A stretch of DNA of 64,000 bases, from contig JANQEW010000008.1 of NCBI GenBank assembly GCA_028278135.1, positions 124,001-188,000 of the forward strand, given 5' to 3'. A program made the position numbers and the translations under genes. Shown here in pieces: positions 8,549-17,575 of this stretch; position 1 is the first letter of the stretch; each line of letters begins with the position of its first letter. The notes under the pieces were generated by a model. That model worked only from the letters and a program-made list of their open reading frames with translations, was not told the origin of the DNA and ran no database searches. This stretch comes from Rhodospirillales bacterium. Its GTDB lineage: Bacteria > Pseudomonadota > Alphaproteobacteria > Rhodospirillales > Rhodospirillaceae.

Positions 8549-9721
8549 ATGATCATGGATCACGCGAAAAGAGCGCTGTTGCCTGCCGGGTTGCGTGATA
8601 CTCTCCCGCCTGAGGCAGCATTTGAGGCCCGGGTGACTGAGGGATTGGCTGCTTTCTTTGCGTCTAACGGGTACGATCGCGTCACGCCTCCCCTTGTGGA
8701 GTTCGAGGAGACGCTCCTCTCCGGGAGTGGGGCTGCGACTGCGGCACAGGTGTTCCGCTTCATGGACCCCATGAGCCAGCGTATGATGGGGGTTAGGGCA
8801 GACATCACGTCACAGGTAGCCAGAATCGCCGTCACCCGGCTAGTCAAGGTGCCGAGACCCCTACGACTAGGGTATGCTGGTCATGTGTTAAGAGTCAAAG
8901 GCTCACAGCTGCGACCAGAGCGTCAGTCCATCCAAGCTGGCGTGGAGCTGATTGGGTCTCCGCGTGCCGAAGCAGATACAGAAGTGATTCTGCTGGTTGC
9001 AGAAGCCCTGACAGATCTGGGAGTGACTGGTGTCACTGTCGATCTCAACTTGCCGACTCTCGTCCCAGCTGTCTTCTCTGGCCTTGGCGTAACAGGCGCG
9101 GAAGAAGAACGTCTGCGACGTGCGCTCTATCACAAGGACGCGACAGCACTGGCGGCTGAAGATGGTCTGGCAGCGAGTCTACTCTTCACATTGGTGACTG
9201 CCTGTTGTGGGCCTGCTGACCGTGCTGTTGGCGCTTTGTCTGTTCTGGATCTGCCGCCAGTAGCCGCGTCCGAACGAGATGTCTTCTCCCAAGTTGTCAG
9301 ACTGGTTCGCACAGCAGCACCAGCTCTGACCATTACTATAGATCCTGTTGAACATTGCGGTTTCGAGTATCATGCGGGAGTGAGTTTTACTGTGTTTGCC
9401 CGTGGCGCACAGGGGGAACTAGGGCGGGGGGGACGCTACAGTGTCGTGGGAAACGGAACAGTGGCTGAGGAGGTCGCAGTCGGGGCGACATTATTCGTCG
9501 ATGCGGTACTCGAAGTTCTCCCTCCCCAAGCTGCGGCGGCCAGTCGCCGTCTCCTTTTGCCCCACGGGACAACCCGCGCGACGGTCCGTTCCCTGCAGGC
9601 CGCGGATTGGATCACGATGGTAGCTCTTGATCCAGAGGAAGATATAGTAGAGCTTGCAACTATATTAGGATGTTCCCATGTTTTATTTGGGAATCGTATT
9701 GTATCACGAGTTTCGCTTTAG
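8549..9721 (+). CDS. hisZ: ATP phosphoribosyltransferase regulatory subunit
   Basis: HisZ is a catalytically dead HisRS paralogue that forms a hetero-octamer with short-form HisG in the first step of histidine synthesis. The 390-aa product has the HisRS-like fold signature: [20 protein letters not shown], a FRFMDP motif-2-like segment, [24 protein letters not shown] and [16 protein letters not shown], with GRGGRYS near the C-terminus. It lacks the anticodon-binding domain of true HisRS. Two ATGs (8549 and 8555) are possible starts. purA follows after 56 bases, the common alphaproteobacterial pairing. Confidence 0.92.
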   Translation: MIMDHAKRALLPAGLRDTLPPEAAFEARVTEGLAAFFASNGYDRVTPPLVEFEETLLSGSGAATAAQVFRFMDPMSQRMMGVRADITSQVARIAVTRLVKVPRPLRLGYAGHVLRVKGSQLRPERQSIQAGVELIGSPRAEADTEVILLVAEALTDLGVTGVTVDLNLPTLVPAVFSGLGVTGAEEERLRRALYHKDATALAAEDGLAASLLFTLVTACCGPADRAVGALSVLDLPPVAASERDVFSQVVRLVRTAAPALTITIDPVEHCGFEYHAGVSFTVFARGAQGELGRGGRYSVVGNGTVAEEVAVGATLFVDAVLEVLPPQAAAASRRLLLPHGTTRATVRSLQAADWITMVALDPEEDIVELATILGCSHVLFGNRIVSRVSL

Positions 9722-9777
9722 TATTGCTCTGTCAGAGCGGCTTGCCCTCTCAGCGAGAATCTTGGAAAAAGAAAGAA

Positions 9778-11061
9778 ATGACAAATGTTGCGGTCGTGGG
9801 GATCCAGTGGGGCGACGAAGGCAAGGGTAAGATTGTCGACTGGCTGTCAGAAAGAACGGACATAGTCGTCCGGTTCCAAGGAGGGCATAATGCCGGTCAT
9901 ACCCTTGTCATAGACGGAACGACATACAAGCTCAATATTTTACCGTCAGGCATTGTACGTGGAAAAATTTCTTTCATTGGGAACGGCGTTGTTCTCGATC
10001 CGTGGGCCTTTCTAGACGAGGTCGACAGGCTGAACGAACACGGCGTTCCTGTGACCCCGGACACTCTGCGGGTAGCAGAGAATGTCCCTCTTGTTCTTCC
10101 TCTGCATCGCACGCTGGAGAGAACTCGTGAAACAGGTTTCTCTGCCATTGGAACGACTGGTAAGGGCATAGGCCCAGCGTATGAAGATAAAGTTGCACGC
10201 CGATCTGTACGGGTGTGTGATCTCGCGGACAATGCCGTACTGAAAGACAAGGTTAATGGCCTGTTAATACACCATAATGCCTTACTACGTGGAATGTATC
10301 AACCAGAAATTAATAAAACTTCATTAATACAATCATTACAGAATTTAGCGCCGCGCTTGCTCCTTTACATGGATGTTGTGTGGCAAAAGCTTGAGTCGTA
10401 CCACCTGGCCGGTAAACGGATTCTGTTTGAGGGTGCTCAAGGTGCTATGCTCGACGTTGATCATGGCACCTATCCGTTCGTCACCTCTTCGAATACCGTT
10501 GCAGCACAGGCGGCGACAGGTTCAGGCATCGGTGCAGGCAATATTGGATTTGTTCTGGGTGTCTGTAAGGCTTATACCACCCGAGTGGGCGCCGGGCCAT
10601 TCCCAAGTGAGTTGAAGGACGCACTTGGTGCACAGCTCGGTGAGCGAGGCTCCGAGTTTGGTACGGTGACCGGCCGTCGTCGCCGCTGCGGTTGGTTTGA
10701 TGCCGTACTCGTAAGGCAGGCTATTAAAATAGGCGGGATAAAGGGTATTGCACTGACGAAGCTTGATGTTCTCGACGTCTTCAAAAAAATAAAGATTTGT
10801 GTGCGTTACAATTTGGATGGAGAGGAACTAGATTATATGCCAGCGCTCATCTCAGCCCAGGCAAGGCTTGAGCCAGTCTATGAAGAGCTCGAGGGCTGGG
10901 AAGCAAGCACACGCGGAGCTCAGAGCTGGGCTCAATTGCCCACCAGGGCAAGAAGATATGTGCGCCGGATTGAGGAACTGATTGAGTCTCCTGTGACCAT
11001 GCTTTCAACGAGTCCTGAGCGAAAGAGCACGATACTCCTATCAGATCCGTTCAGAGACTGA
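9778..11061 (+). CDS. purA: adenylosuccinate synthetase
   Basis: PurA converts IMP, GTP and aspartate to adenylosuccinate, the first committed step to AMP. From the ATG at 9778 (after the purine-rich GAAAAAGAAAGAA) it is 427 aa. The GTP-binding start [16 protein letters not shown] and the catalytic GHNAGHTL are intact, as are [31 protein letters not shown] and the late [13 protein letters not shown] patch of about 90 bases near 10255-10350 is far more AT-rich than its surroundings although the protein continues normally. Confidence 0.97.
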   Translation: MTNVAVVGIQWGDEGKGKIVDWLSERTDIVVRFQGGHNAGHTLVIDGTTYKLNILPSGIVRGKISFIGNGVVLDPWAFLDEVDRLNEHGVPVTPDTLRVAENVPLVLPLHRTLERTRETGFSAIGTTGKGIGPAYEDKVARRSVRVCDLADNAVLKDKVNGLLIHHNALLRGMYQPEINKTSLIQSLQNLAPRLLLYMDVVWQKLESYHLAGKRILFEGAQGAMLDVDHGTYPFVTSSNTVAAQAATGSGIGAGNIGFVLGVCKAYTTRVGAGPFPSELKDALGAQLGERGSEFGTVTGRRRRCGWFDAVLVRQAIKIGGIKGIALTKLDVLDVFKKIKICVRYNLDGEELDYMPALISAQARLEPVYEELEGWEASTRGAQSWAQLPTRARRYVRRIEELIESPVTMLSTSPERKSTILLSDPFRD

Positions 11062-11115
11062 TCTGTTTTTTTAGGACGTGGAGAGACAGAATGCGGTGCA
11101 GCCGTGCTGCTGCCC

Positions 11116-11155
11116 ACACCAACAATGCACACAACTAAAAGGAGACTGTTGGTGT
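11116..11155. terminator. inverted repeat between convergent purA and rpoH
   Basis: A perfect 9-bp stem ACACCAACA / TGTTGGTGT encloses a 22-base loop, directly next to the rpoH stop and ~55 bases after the purA stop. T7 precedes it on the plus strand (in TGTTTTTTTAGG, near 11065). It is placed like a shared terminator but lacks a clean T-run after the stem. Confidence 0.4.
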
Positions 11156-11157
11156 CT

Positions 11158-12048
11158 CTATTCCCGTGCCGTTCTGGTATGCTCTTCTCTGTGGGGACCA
11201 CGTATTGACTTCTGTAGTTTCTCAAAGGCGCGCACTTCGATCTGACGCACACGCTCACGCGAAATTTCATAGTGTTGACTCAAATCTTCCAAGGTCGTTG
11301 GCCTGTCGCGCAGTCGTCTCTCGATGAGAATATGACGTTCGCGTTCGTTGAGGGTTCGCATGGCGCGTGAGAGCAGGTGGCGCCGTTGGCCCATTTCTTG
11401 GAGATCGGCGACAATGACTTCTTGGCTCTCGCTTTCGTCTCTTAAGCAATCCTGCCACGCGCTCTCATCGTTAACCCGAATGGGTGTATTAAGCGAGCGA
11501 TCGGGACTGGTCAGACGCTGATTCATCTGCACGACATCCCCTTCGGGGACATCAAGTTTCTCTGCGATCCATCGCACGTACTCAGGGGACAGGGCCCCTT
11601 CGTCAAGGGCTTGCACCTGACCTTTGAGTTTACGCAAATTGAAAAAAAGCTTTTTCTGTGCAGCCGTTGTGCCGATCTTGACCAAGGACCATGAATGCAG
11701 AATATATTCCTGAATCGCCGCCCGAATCCACCACATAGCATAGGTGGCCAACCGGAAACCACGATCAGGATCAAAGCGGCGTACGGCCTGCATCAGACCC
11801 ACGTTGCCTTCTGAAATCACTTCTCCCAGAGGCAAACCATAGCCTCTGTAGCCCATGGCGACTTTTACTACCAAACGTAGGTGACTCATCACAAGCTTGT
11901 GAGCGGCGTTGATGTTCCCATTATTCTTATAGTCCAGAGCCAGTGCATACTCTAGTTCAGGCACCAGCATGGGGTATTTACGTATTTCATGCATGTAGTG
12001 CATGAGACTATATTTTTGCGCTATCGCAAATGGCGAACACGCAGTCAT
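11158..12048 (-). CDS. rpoH: RNA polymerase sigma-32 factor
   Basis: RpoH directs transcription of heat-shock genes. The 296-aa protein shows region 2 (ISEGNVGLMQAVRRFDPDRG, ATYAMWWIRAAIQEYILHSW), the sigma-32-specific RpoH box QKKLFFNLRKLK, and region 4 with a helix-turn-helix (LSQHYEISRERVRQIEVRA). It is convergent with purA. A stretch around 11630-11660 covering the RpoH box is A/T-rich. Confidence 0.95.
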   Translation of the reverse strand: MTACSPFAIAQKYSLMHYMHEIRKYPMLVPELEYALALDYKNNGNINAAHKLVMSHLRLVVKVAMGYRGYGLPLGEVISEGNVGLMQAVRRFDPDRGFRLATYAMWWIRAAIQEYILHSWSLVKIGTTAAQKKLFFNLRKLKGQVQALDEGALSPEYVRWIAEKLDVPEGDVVQMNQRLTSPDRSLNTPIRVNDESAWQDCLRDESESQEVIVADLQEMGQRRHLLSRAMRTLNERERHILIERRLRDRPTTLEDLSQHYEISRERVRQIEVRAFEKLQKSIRGPHREEHTRTARE

Positions 12049-12160
12049 GCCAACCTCTCCATTAAAAAATGCTTTGCCAGCATCACCTGCGAGAAATGCA
12101 GCTCCGTTTCGATATCAACACAGATTCTATGAAAGCTGGAATAATAACATAGTTTTTTAA

Positions 12161-13120
12161 TCAAGTATATTGCATTGAGTGGAGCTCTAAAAAATTAGTT
12201 AGTTCTTGGATATCAAATGGTAACTGGCTGACAAAACGAAGTTGGTTTCCTGTACGAGGGTGTAAAAAACTGATTGAACAGGCGTGAAGGGCTTGGCGTG
12301 GCTTGAGGGCGCGCATTTGCGGGCAATTCCGCGGGCTGCGACCGTAAACGAGATCCCCAATAATGGGATGTCCCATGGAGGACATGTGCACTCTTATCTG
12401 ATGCGTGCGGCCTGTTGCTAAGCAGCATTCTATTAGGCTGGCAGTACAATTGAAAGTTTTAACTATTTTATAGTGTGTTAATGCTGACTTTCCACCTATT
12501 GAAAGAGCAGTCATCTTTTTACGATTAACGGGATGTCGGCCAATATTGACTGTCACCACCCCTGAGCGCTGTGGTGGCACTCCCCATACCACTGCTTTGT
12601 AACGCCTGTCTATGCGGTGATCTGTAAACTGCGCAGCAAGGTTGTAATGGGCGGTGTCTGTCTTGGCCACTACCAACAGGCCGCTAGTATCCTTGTCGAG
12701 GCGGTGCACAATGCCTGGCCGCCCAAAGGCTCTCCCTATATTAGAGAGGCTTTGCCCATAACGGGCTAGCAGAGCATTGACGAGAGTCTTGTCTATATTG
12801 CCAGGAGCAGGATGAACTACCATACCAGGAGGTTTATCTATTATTAGTAGATCATTGTCATCATAAACTATTTTCAAGGGCATTAATTGCGCCTCCAATT
12901 GTGGAGGCGCAGGTATAGTGACTTTGACCGCCTGTCCACGGTGCATCCGCGCTGCCGGATCCCTCACCGTTACAGCATCTACAGTGACCTGTCCTTGCAT
13001 GATCAGCGCTTTGAGACGCGAACGTGACAGGACGGAGAGACGGCATTGGTCCAATCGTAACCCAGCTTGTTCCCGTGCGATATGCACTTGGAAAGTAGAA
13101 AATTTCTTGTTATTTGGCAT
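12161..13120 (-). CDS. rluD: 23S rRNA pseudouridine synthase, RluD family
   Basis: RluA/RluD enzymes isomerise specific uridines in 23S rRNA. The 319-aa protein has an N-terminal S4 domain (GLRLDQCRLSVLSRSRLKAL), then the synthase core with GIVHRLDKDTSGLLVVAKT containing the catalytic Asp, GRTHQIRVHMSSMGHPIIGD, and LHPRTG. The ATG at 13120 is preferred because GGAG lies 6 bases upstream; the frame is open further to 13168. In many alphaproteobacteria this gene is divergent from a DUF6476 gene and near rpoH, as here. Confidence 0.93.
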   Translation of the reverse strand: MPNNKKFSTFQVHIAREQAGLRLDQCRLSVLSRSRLKALIMQGQVTVDAVTVRDPAARMHRGQAVKVTIPAPPQLEAQLMPLKIVYDDNDLLIIDKPPGMVVHPAPGNIDKTLVNALLARYGQSLSNIGRAFGRPGIVHRLDKDTSGLLVVAKTDTAHYNLAAQFTDHRIDRRYKAVVWGVPPQRSGVVTVNIGRHPVNRKKMTALSIGGKSALTHYKIVKTFNCTASLIECCLATGRTHQIRVHMSSMGHPIIGDLVYGRSPRNCPQMRALKPRQALHACSISFLHPRTGNQLRFVSQLPFDIQELTNFLELHSMQYT

Positions 13121-13153
13121 ATTGGCTCCATGAACTTCTCGGAGAGAGAGATT

Positions 13154-13528
13154 TTGTCCAGCAGTCATCCCCTCAAGATCACGAAAATACTTGTCCTTGT
13201 CATGACATGTTTGATTGCCATTGGGTTAGCCTTTTTAGGCTACGGTCTGTCAATCAATGGTCAAAATTTCGGCGAGTCCCCTGCTCTCGTGCGAGCCGTT
13301 CGGAAGGCAGAAGGGATAGTCTGTGCGGATCTGCGTGTGCCGTTTGGGAGTGTCACGCTGCATCAAGCACCTGGTACACGAATTACCTCTATGGTTGCTG
13401 ACAATCAGTATCTCATTCTTAGGTTGGATAGCGGTGAGCAGGGGGAGCGAGTGATTGTTATTGATCTCGTCGCTGGCCGCGTACTGGGCACCGTCACTGT
13501 CGAATCCGCATCGGCACCCGCACAATGA
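13154..13528 (+). CDS. small membrane protein, DUF6476-like
   Basis: The product is about 124 aa with one N-terminal membrane segment (ILVLVMTCLIAIGLAFLGYGL) and a periplasmic part of ~80 residues without known motifs. Its place opposite rluD matches the DUF6476 family; I recognise it by position and shape more than by residues. The start is uncertain: TTG at 13154 has a strong GGAGAGAG just upstream, while ATG at 13130 has no clear ribosome binding site and would lie only 9 bases from the rluD start. The stop overlaps the next gene by 4 bases. Confidence 0.6.
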   Translation: MSSSHPLKITKILVLVMTCLIAIGLAFLGYGLSINGQNFGESPALVRAVRKAEGIVCADLRVPFGSVTLHQAPGTRITSMVADNQYLILRLDSGEQGERVIVIDLVAGRVLGTVTVESASAPAQ

Positions 13529-13980
13529 CTCCTCCCATGCCGCCGATCTTGTCTCTCACACAGGCTCATCTGAAAAGAATGAGCGCTGCAGCCGTCGCTG
13601 CTTATCCTGCTGAATGTTGTGGGCTATTAGTCGGTGTGCTCGAGACAAAAGCACTGTGGCGAGTCACACAGGTCGTCCCAACATACAACCTATGGGCAGA
13701 AAAACGGAATGACCGTTTCGCGATCGATCCTGTCACATATATCGCGTTGAGACGATGTCTCCGTGGGCGACAGGAGCACCTGATCGGCCATTACCATTCT
13801 CATCCCAATGGGCCGGCATACCCATCTGCAACAGATCTTGCAATGGGATTTGAACCAGAACTAGTCTGGGTCATCGTAGCGGTCGATGACAAAAGTCACG
13901 CAGGAGCGACAGAAGCCTATAGATTGGATGGAAGGGCTGTTCATTCTGTCAGTATTCAGTATACAGATCCGGACGGATAG
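13525..13980 (+). CDS. M67 family JAMM/MPN+ metallopeptidase
   Basis: This 151-aa protein is a stand-alone JAB1/MPN+ domain. The zinc site is complete: a glutamate in YPAECCGLL, then GHYHSHPNGPAYPSATDLAM fitting the HxHPx7SxxD pattern. Bacterial M67 proteins act on ubiquitin-like or sulfur-carrier proteins or other C-terminal Gly-Gly substrates; the substrate here is unknown. The ATG overlaps the stop of the preceding membrane protein (ATGA), so the two are co-translated. Confidence 0.88.
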   Translation: MTPPMPPILSLTQAHLKRMSAAAVAAYPAECCGLLVGVLETKALWRVTQVVPTYNLWAEKRNDRFAIDPVTYIALRRCLRGRQEHLIGHYHSHPNGPAYPSATDLAMGFEPELVWVIVAVDDKSHAGATEAYRLDGRAVHSVSIQYTDPDG

Positions 13981-14026
13981 CCACGGAAGTTTCTTACACA
14001 GTAGTCTCTTACACTGTCATGCACAG

Positions 14027-15472
14027 TCATGACCGCCAGAAATTTGGCTGAAAGAGGATCAGCAGGCTGAACAGCTCCAATCTCCCTGCGAGCATAGTGC
14101 CAGCGAGAATCCATTTAGCGGCATCTGGCAGGTGAGCAAATGACAGACAAGTGACACTGGGACCTTGTCCTACATTTGAGAGCGCGACAGCCGTGACCGA
14201 AAAAGCAGTCACAAAATCAAGACCTATCAAACTGAGCAGTAGAGAAACAACCGCGAACGTGAAAGCATACAGAAAGAAGAACCCTAGCACAGCCTCCGGC
14301 ACGCCTGGGGGAATAGGGCGGTTGTTGTAATAGGGAATGCAAACCCCATGGGGTCTGAGTAACTTGATCATCTGGATCTTGGCTGTGGCGTAGAGAATTT
14401 GAAAACGGAAAACCTTGATAGCGCCAGTCGTTGAGCCTGCACAACCACCCATGAAGATGATAAAGAACAAAATAGAGATACTCAGACCATCCCATTGCCA
14501 ATAACTGCCCATAGAGTAACCGGTACCCGTCATCAGGGAGGTCGTTGTAAAAATCGCCATCCGAGCCGCATGGAGTAGAGGCCTATCCGAGGCAAGCCAT
14601 AATCCACAAAACACCAGTACAATGGCAATCCCAAGGATTGTAAAGAAGGTCCGAACCTGCGTGTCATACAAAAGTAGTTCTGGAGTGCCACGCACAGCCT
14701 GGAGATAGAGTAAAATCGGGAGACTGCCGACGATCATACCTAAAACTAAAAAGAATTCTAAGAATATATTTTCTCCTATAATAAAAAAATATTCTGAATT
14801 CATAAAACCACCAGTAGATAATACTGTCATGGCATGCGTCACGGCATCAAACCCAGTCATACCCAGTACCCAGAGCGCCAGGGCCAAGAGTACTGTCAAG
14901 CCAAGGTAGAGGCTGATTAGTCCAGTGCTCAACGATGGTGAGAGAGGGCGTTCATGAGCATCCATGGCCTCGACACGAAAAATTTGCATGCCACCATCCC
15001 CTAGCCCCGGAAGGATCAGAAGCGCTGTCAGAATGATCCCGATACCGCCAAGCCACTGGAGCAATGCCCGCCAGAGGAGAAGACTATATGACACACTCTC
15101 AAGACCGACGATCACTGTGGAACCTGTAGTGGTCAAGCCTGACATGGCTTCGAAAAAAGCATCCGTGTAGGCCAATTCGAGTTCTGAAAACACGAACGGC
15201 AAGGCCGCAAAGGCAGGTAGTGTAATCCAGATTGTGGTGGTCAGGACGAAAGCCTGGCGCAACGACAGACTGAACGCCCTTCTCCGATTTACGATGACGA
15301 CAGTGCTACCGACGCAGAAGGTCAGTGCAGCGGGTGCTGCAAAGACCCTGCTCCCATCTTCATCCAAAGCCCATACCACGGCCGCTAGCCCGAGCATGAT
15401 CAGGGCCAGGGCAGTGAGCAGCAAGCCCGTGATGCGGAAAACAGGTCTGAGAGTGATTTTTCCTGCATACAC
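14027..15472 (-). CDS. trkH: TrkH family potassium uptake protein (copy 1)
   Basis: TrkH forms the membrane channel of the Trk potassium uptake system, normally gated by cytoplasmic TrkA. The 481-aa protein has about ten hydrophobic segments and four selectivity-filter loops: SGLTTTGSTVI, STGGFMN, TGTGYSMGS and SNVGQGPS. It is the downstream member of two adjacent trkH genes separated by 55 bases. No trkA is in the window. A very AT-rich patch lies at about 14745-14820 inside the gene. Confidence 0.93.
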   Translation of the reverse strand: MYAGKITLRPVFRITGLLLTALALIMLGLAAVVWALDEDGSRVFAAPAALTFCVGSTVVIVNRRRAFSLSLRQAFVLTTTIWITLPAFAALPFVFSELELAYTDAFFEAMSGLTTTGSTVIVGLESVSYSLLLWRALLQWLGGIGIILTALLILPGLGDGGMQIFRVEAMDAHERPLSPSLSTGLISLYLGLTVLLALALWVLGMTGFDAVTHAMTVLSTGGFMNSEYFFIIGENIFLEFFLVLGMIVGSLPILLYLQAVRGTPELLLYDTQVRTFFTILGIAIVLVFCGLWLASDRPLLHAARMAIFTTTSLMTGTGYSMGSYWQWDGLSISILFFIIFMGGCAGSTTGAIKVFRFQILYATAKIQMIKLLRPHGVCIPYYNNRPIPPGVPEAVLGFFFLYAFTFAVVSLLLSLIGLDFVTAFSVTAVALSNVGQGPSVTCLSFAHLPDAAKWILAGTMLAGRLELFSLLILFQPNFWRS

Positions 15473-15527
15473 CGTGACGGCTTTTTGTTCTATCTGTCGT
15501 TTCCTTCTCTCTCGCCTTTGAGGCGCC

Positions 15528-16982
15528 TCAGAAAGGCTGCCAGAAACTACGTCTCAGTAACACGAGGACCGTCAGAAGCTCCAGACGCCCCAGTAACATT
15601 GTAAAGGACAGTATCCATTTAGCCGTGTCGGGTAACAAACTGAAATTACCTGACGGACCAATAGTAGGTCCCAGCCCAGGACCAACATTTCCAAGGGCAG
15701 TGGCTGAGCCAGATAAGGCCGTCACAAGATTCAGCCCTGTCACCATTAGAGCGCCGGCGATGAGGGCGAAGCACACGGTATACAATACGACAAAGCCCTG
15801 TACAGAACGCACGACGTCCTCTGAGATCTTCTCCTTATCAAAGTGAACTAAGAACACGCCAGCAGGGTGTAGTAACCTCTTAAACTGTACTGCGGCTAGG
15901 GAAAAGAGTACCTGAAAACGGAAAACCTTGATAGCGCCGGAGGTAGAACCCGTACAACCGCCGACAAAAGTCAGCCAGAAGAAAATCGTCTGCGCGAATC
16001 CCCCCCATGCGGCATAGTCTGTCGAGACATACCCACAAGTTGTAATCACAGAAACAACATTAAAAGCAGCAGAGCGCAGAGCATTGTTGTAAGAGATATC
16101 ATGGACTGTCCAGAGCCATGTCGCTAGAATCAAGACAAATGCTGCCGTGCCTCCGTAAAACCAGCGCACTTGCGAGTCGCCTCGTAAGCGCCATTCCTTC
16201 TGCTGCCAAAGTACGATGAAGAGAACAAAGGGTGTCGCGCCGATCATCATGAAGAGGATAAGGATCCACTCAATCAGAGGACTCTGAAAATGACCGACTG
16301 ATTTATCAAAGGTAGAATAGCCACCTGTTGCAATGGTTGTCATTGCATGATTGATGGCATCGAACCCGTCCATGCCTGCCATCCACAGAACCAGAGCACA
16401 CACGACGCTGAAAAGCGCATAAAGCGCAGTGATCGTTCCAGCCATCTGTGAGACACGTGGCATGACCTTATCTTTTTTATCAGACGACTCCATACGAAAG
16501 AGTTGCATGCCACCGATTCGCAAATCAGGCAAAACTGCCACAGCCATAACGATGATGCCAATGCCACCGAGCCATTGTAACAGACTGCGCCATAGCAAAA
16601 GGCTGCGTGGGGCTGTGTCTAGATCTGTCATCACAGTGGAACCCGTGGTGGTCAGGCCCGACATTGATTCGAAAAAGGCATCTGCTGGGGACAGGTGGCG
16701 TGACGAGAAGAGAAAAGGCAAGGAACCAAAAGAGCACACGACGAGCCATGCACCTGTTGTCAGCAGAAATGCTTGTCGTGTGCTCAAGGTAATAGAGCCT
16801 GGCGAACTGTAAGCGAGAGTTGCTGTCATCCCAAAGCAACCTGTTATAATTGATGATGCGATGAAAGCGCGCAATTCAAGATTTTTTATTTGTATATCGC
16901 CTATTATAGGTAATATCATTGCGCCTGATAGTACTAAAAGAAGTCGTCCTATAAGACGGAGAACAGGTGTATATAAAACCAT
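15528..16982 (-). CDS. trkH: TrkH family potassium uptake protein (copy 2)
   Basis: A second TrkH channel of 484 aa. Filter loops are SGLTTTGSTVM, ATGGYST, TTCGYVSTD and GNVGPGLGP, so it is clearly diverged from copy 1 (for example TTCGY against TGTGY), which argues for an old duplication with separate roles. The ATG at 16982 follows GGAGGAGAG at good spacing; the frame opens further to 17030. The two genes point the same way and probably form one operon. Confidence 0.93.
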   Translation of the reverse strand: MVLYTPVLRLIGRLLLVLSGAMILPIIGDIQIKNLELRAFIASSIITGCFGMTATLAYSSPGSITLSTRQAFLLTTGAWLVVCSFGSLPFLFSSRHLSPADAFFESMSGLTTTGSTVMTDLDTAPRSLLLWRSLLQWLGGIGIIVMAVAVLPDLRIGGMQLFRMESSDKKDKVMPRVSQMAGTITALYALFSVVCALVLWMAGMDGFDAINHAMTTIATGGYSTFDKSVGHFQSPLIEWILILFMMIGATPFVLFIVLWQQKEWRLRGDSQVRWFYGGTAAFVLILATWLWTVHDISYNNALRSAAFNVVSVITTCGYVSTDYAAWGGFAQTIFFWLTFVGGCTGSTSGAIKVFRFQVLFSLAAVQFKRLLHPAGVFLVHFDKEKISEDVVRSVQGFVVLYTVCFALIAGALMVTGLNLVTALSGSATALGNVGPGLGPTIGPSGNFSLLPDTAKWILSFTMLLGRLELLTVLVLLRRSFWQPF

Positions 16983-17575
16983 TAATATATTACTCTCCTC
17001 CTCTTCGCATGTCGTGTGAGCAGCCGACACGTTCTATGCGGCAGCTTTTCTGGTCTGGGCACATGGGCACTAGGCAGTCCTGTCCTGCTGCTCGCCACGC
17101 ACCACTGAGACGACTGAGACGGATGCCTGAGTCTGGTATCTTGGAGGAGCTGCTGAGGAGAGGGGGGGTACCTGGATCCAGCCCACAGCCGCGCCCACCC
17201 CACGCACGCACCGCAGCGAACAGAGTGGTCAGAGAACGTTCAACACGGGTCTCTGCCGGGAATAGACCGTGCGCTCTGGCCTACCAATGGCCCATGGACT
17301 CAATCCGCGTGATAAAGAGAAAAGAGATAGACTGCGTTTGGAATTTATCCCATGGCCTGTCCGGCATCCCCCCCTAGGGGGGGTGTGCCACGGATCTACG
17401 GCGCGCGCGGACAGGCTCTTGTCACGCGCTGTGACAAGGGCAACAATCATAGCAGACTCAACTGGTGTCTCCATCTCTGTCGGACGCATGAGCATTATTG
17501 CCATGCGTACACACCCCCAATCCTCATTGGCCCTCTGGCCAAAGTGGTAAAAGTGGTACTATGGGTCTCTGATTG
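16983..17575. other. 593-base gap without a recognisable gene
   Basis: Neither strand shows a protein family I know. The stretch holds the trkH promoter and ribosome binding site at its left end and a 16-base perfect palindrome of seven C, TA, seven G at 17368-17383, with partly complementary flanks (GGCA / TG..CC). The hairpin could be a terminator or transcript end for either side, but no T-run follows. Confidence 0.4.

Noticed and set aside
16983-17575. Frames of 60-136 aa in the gap between trkH and pfp
   Set aside because: They overlap each other on both strands, lack motifs, and span the palindrome; none has convincing start signals.
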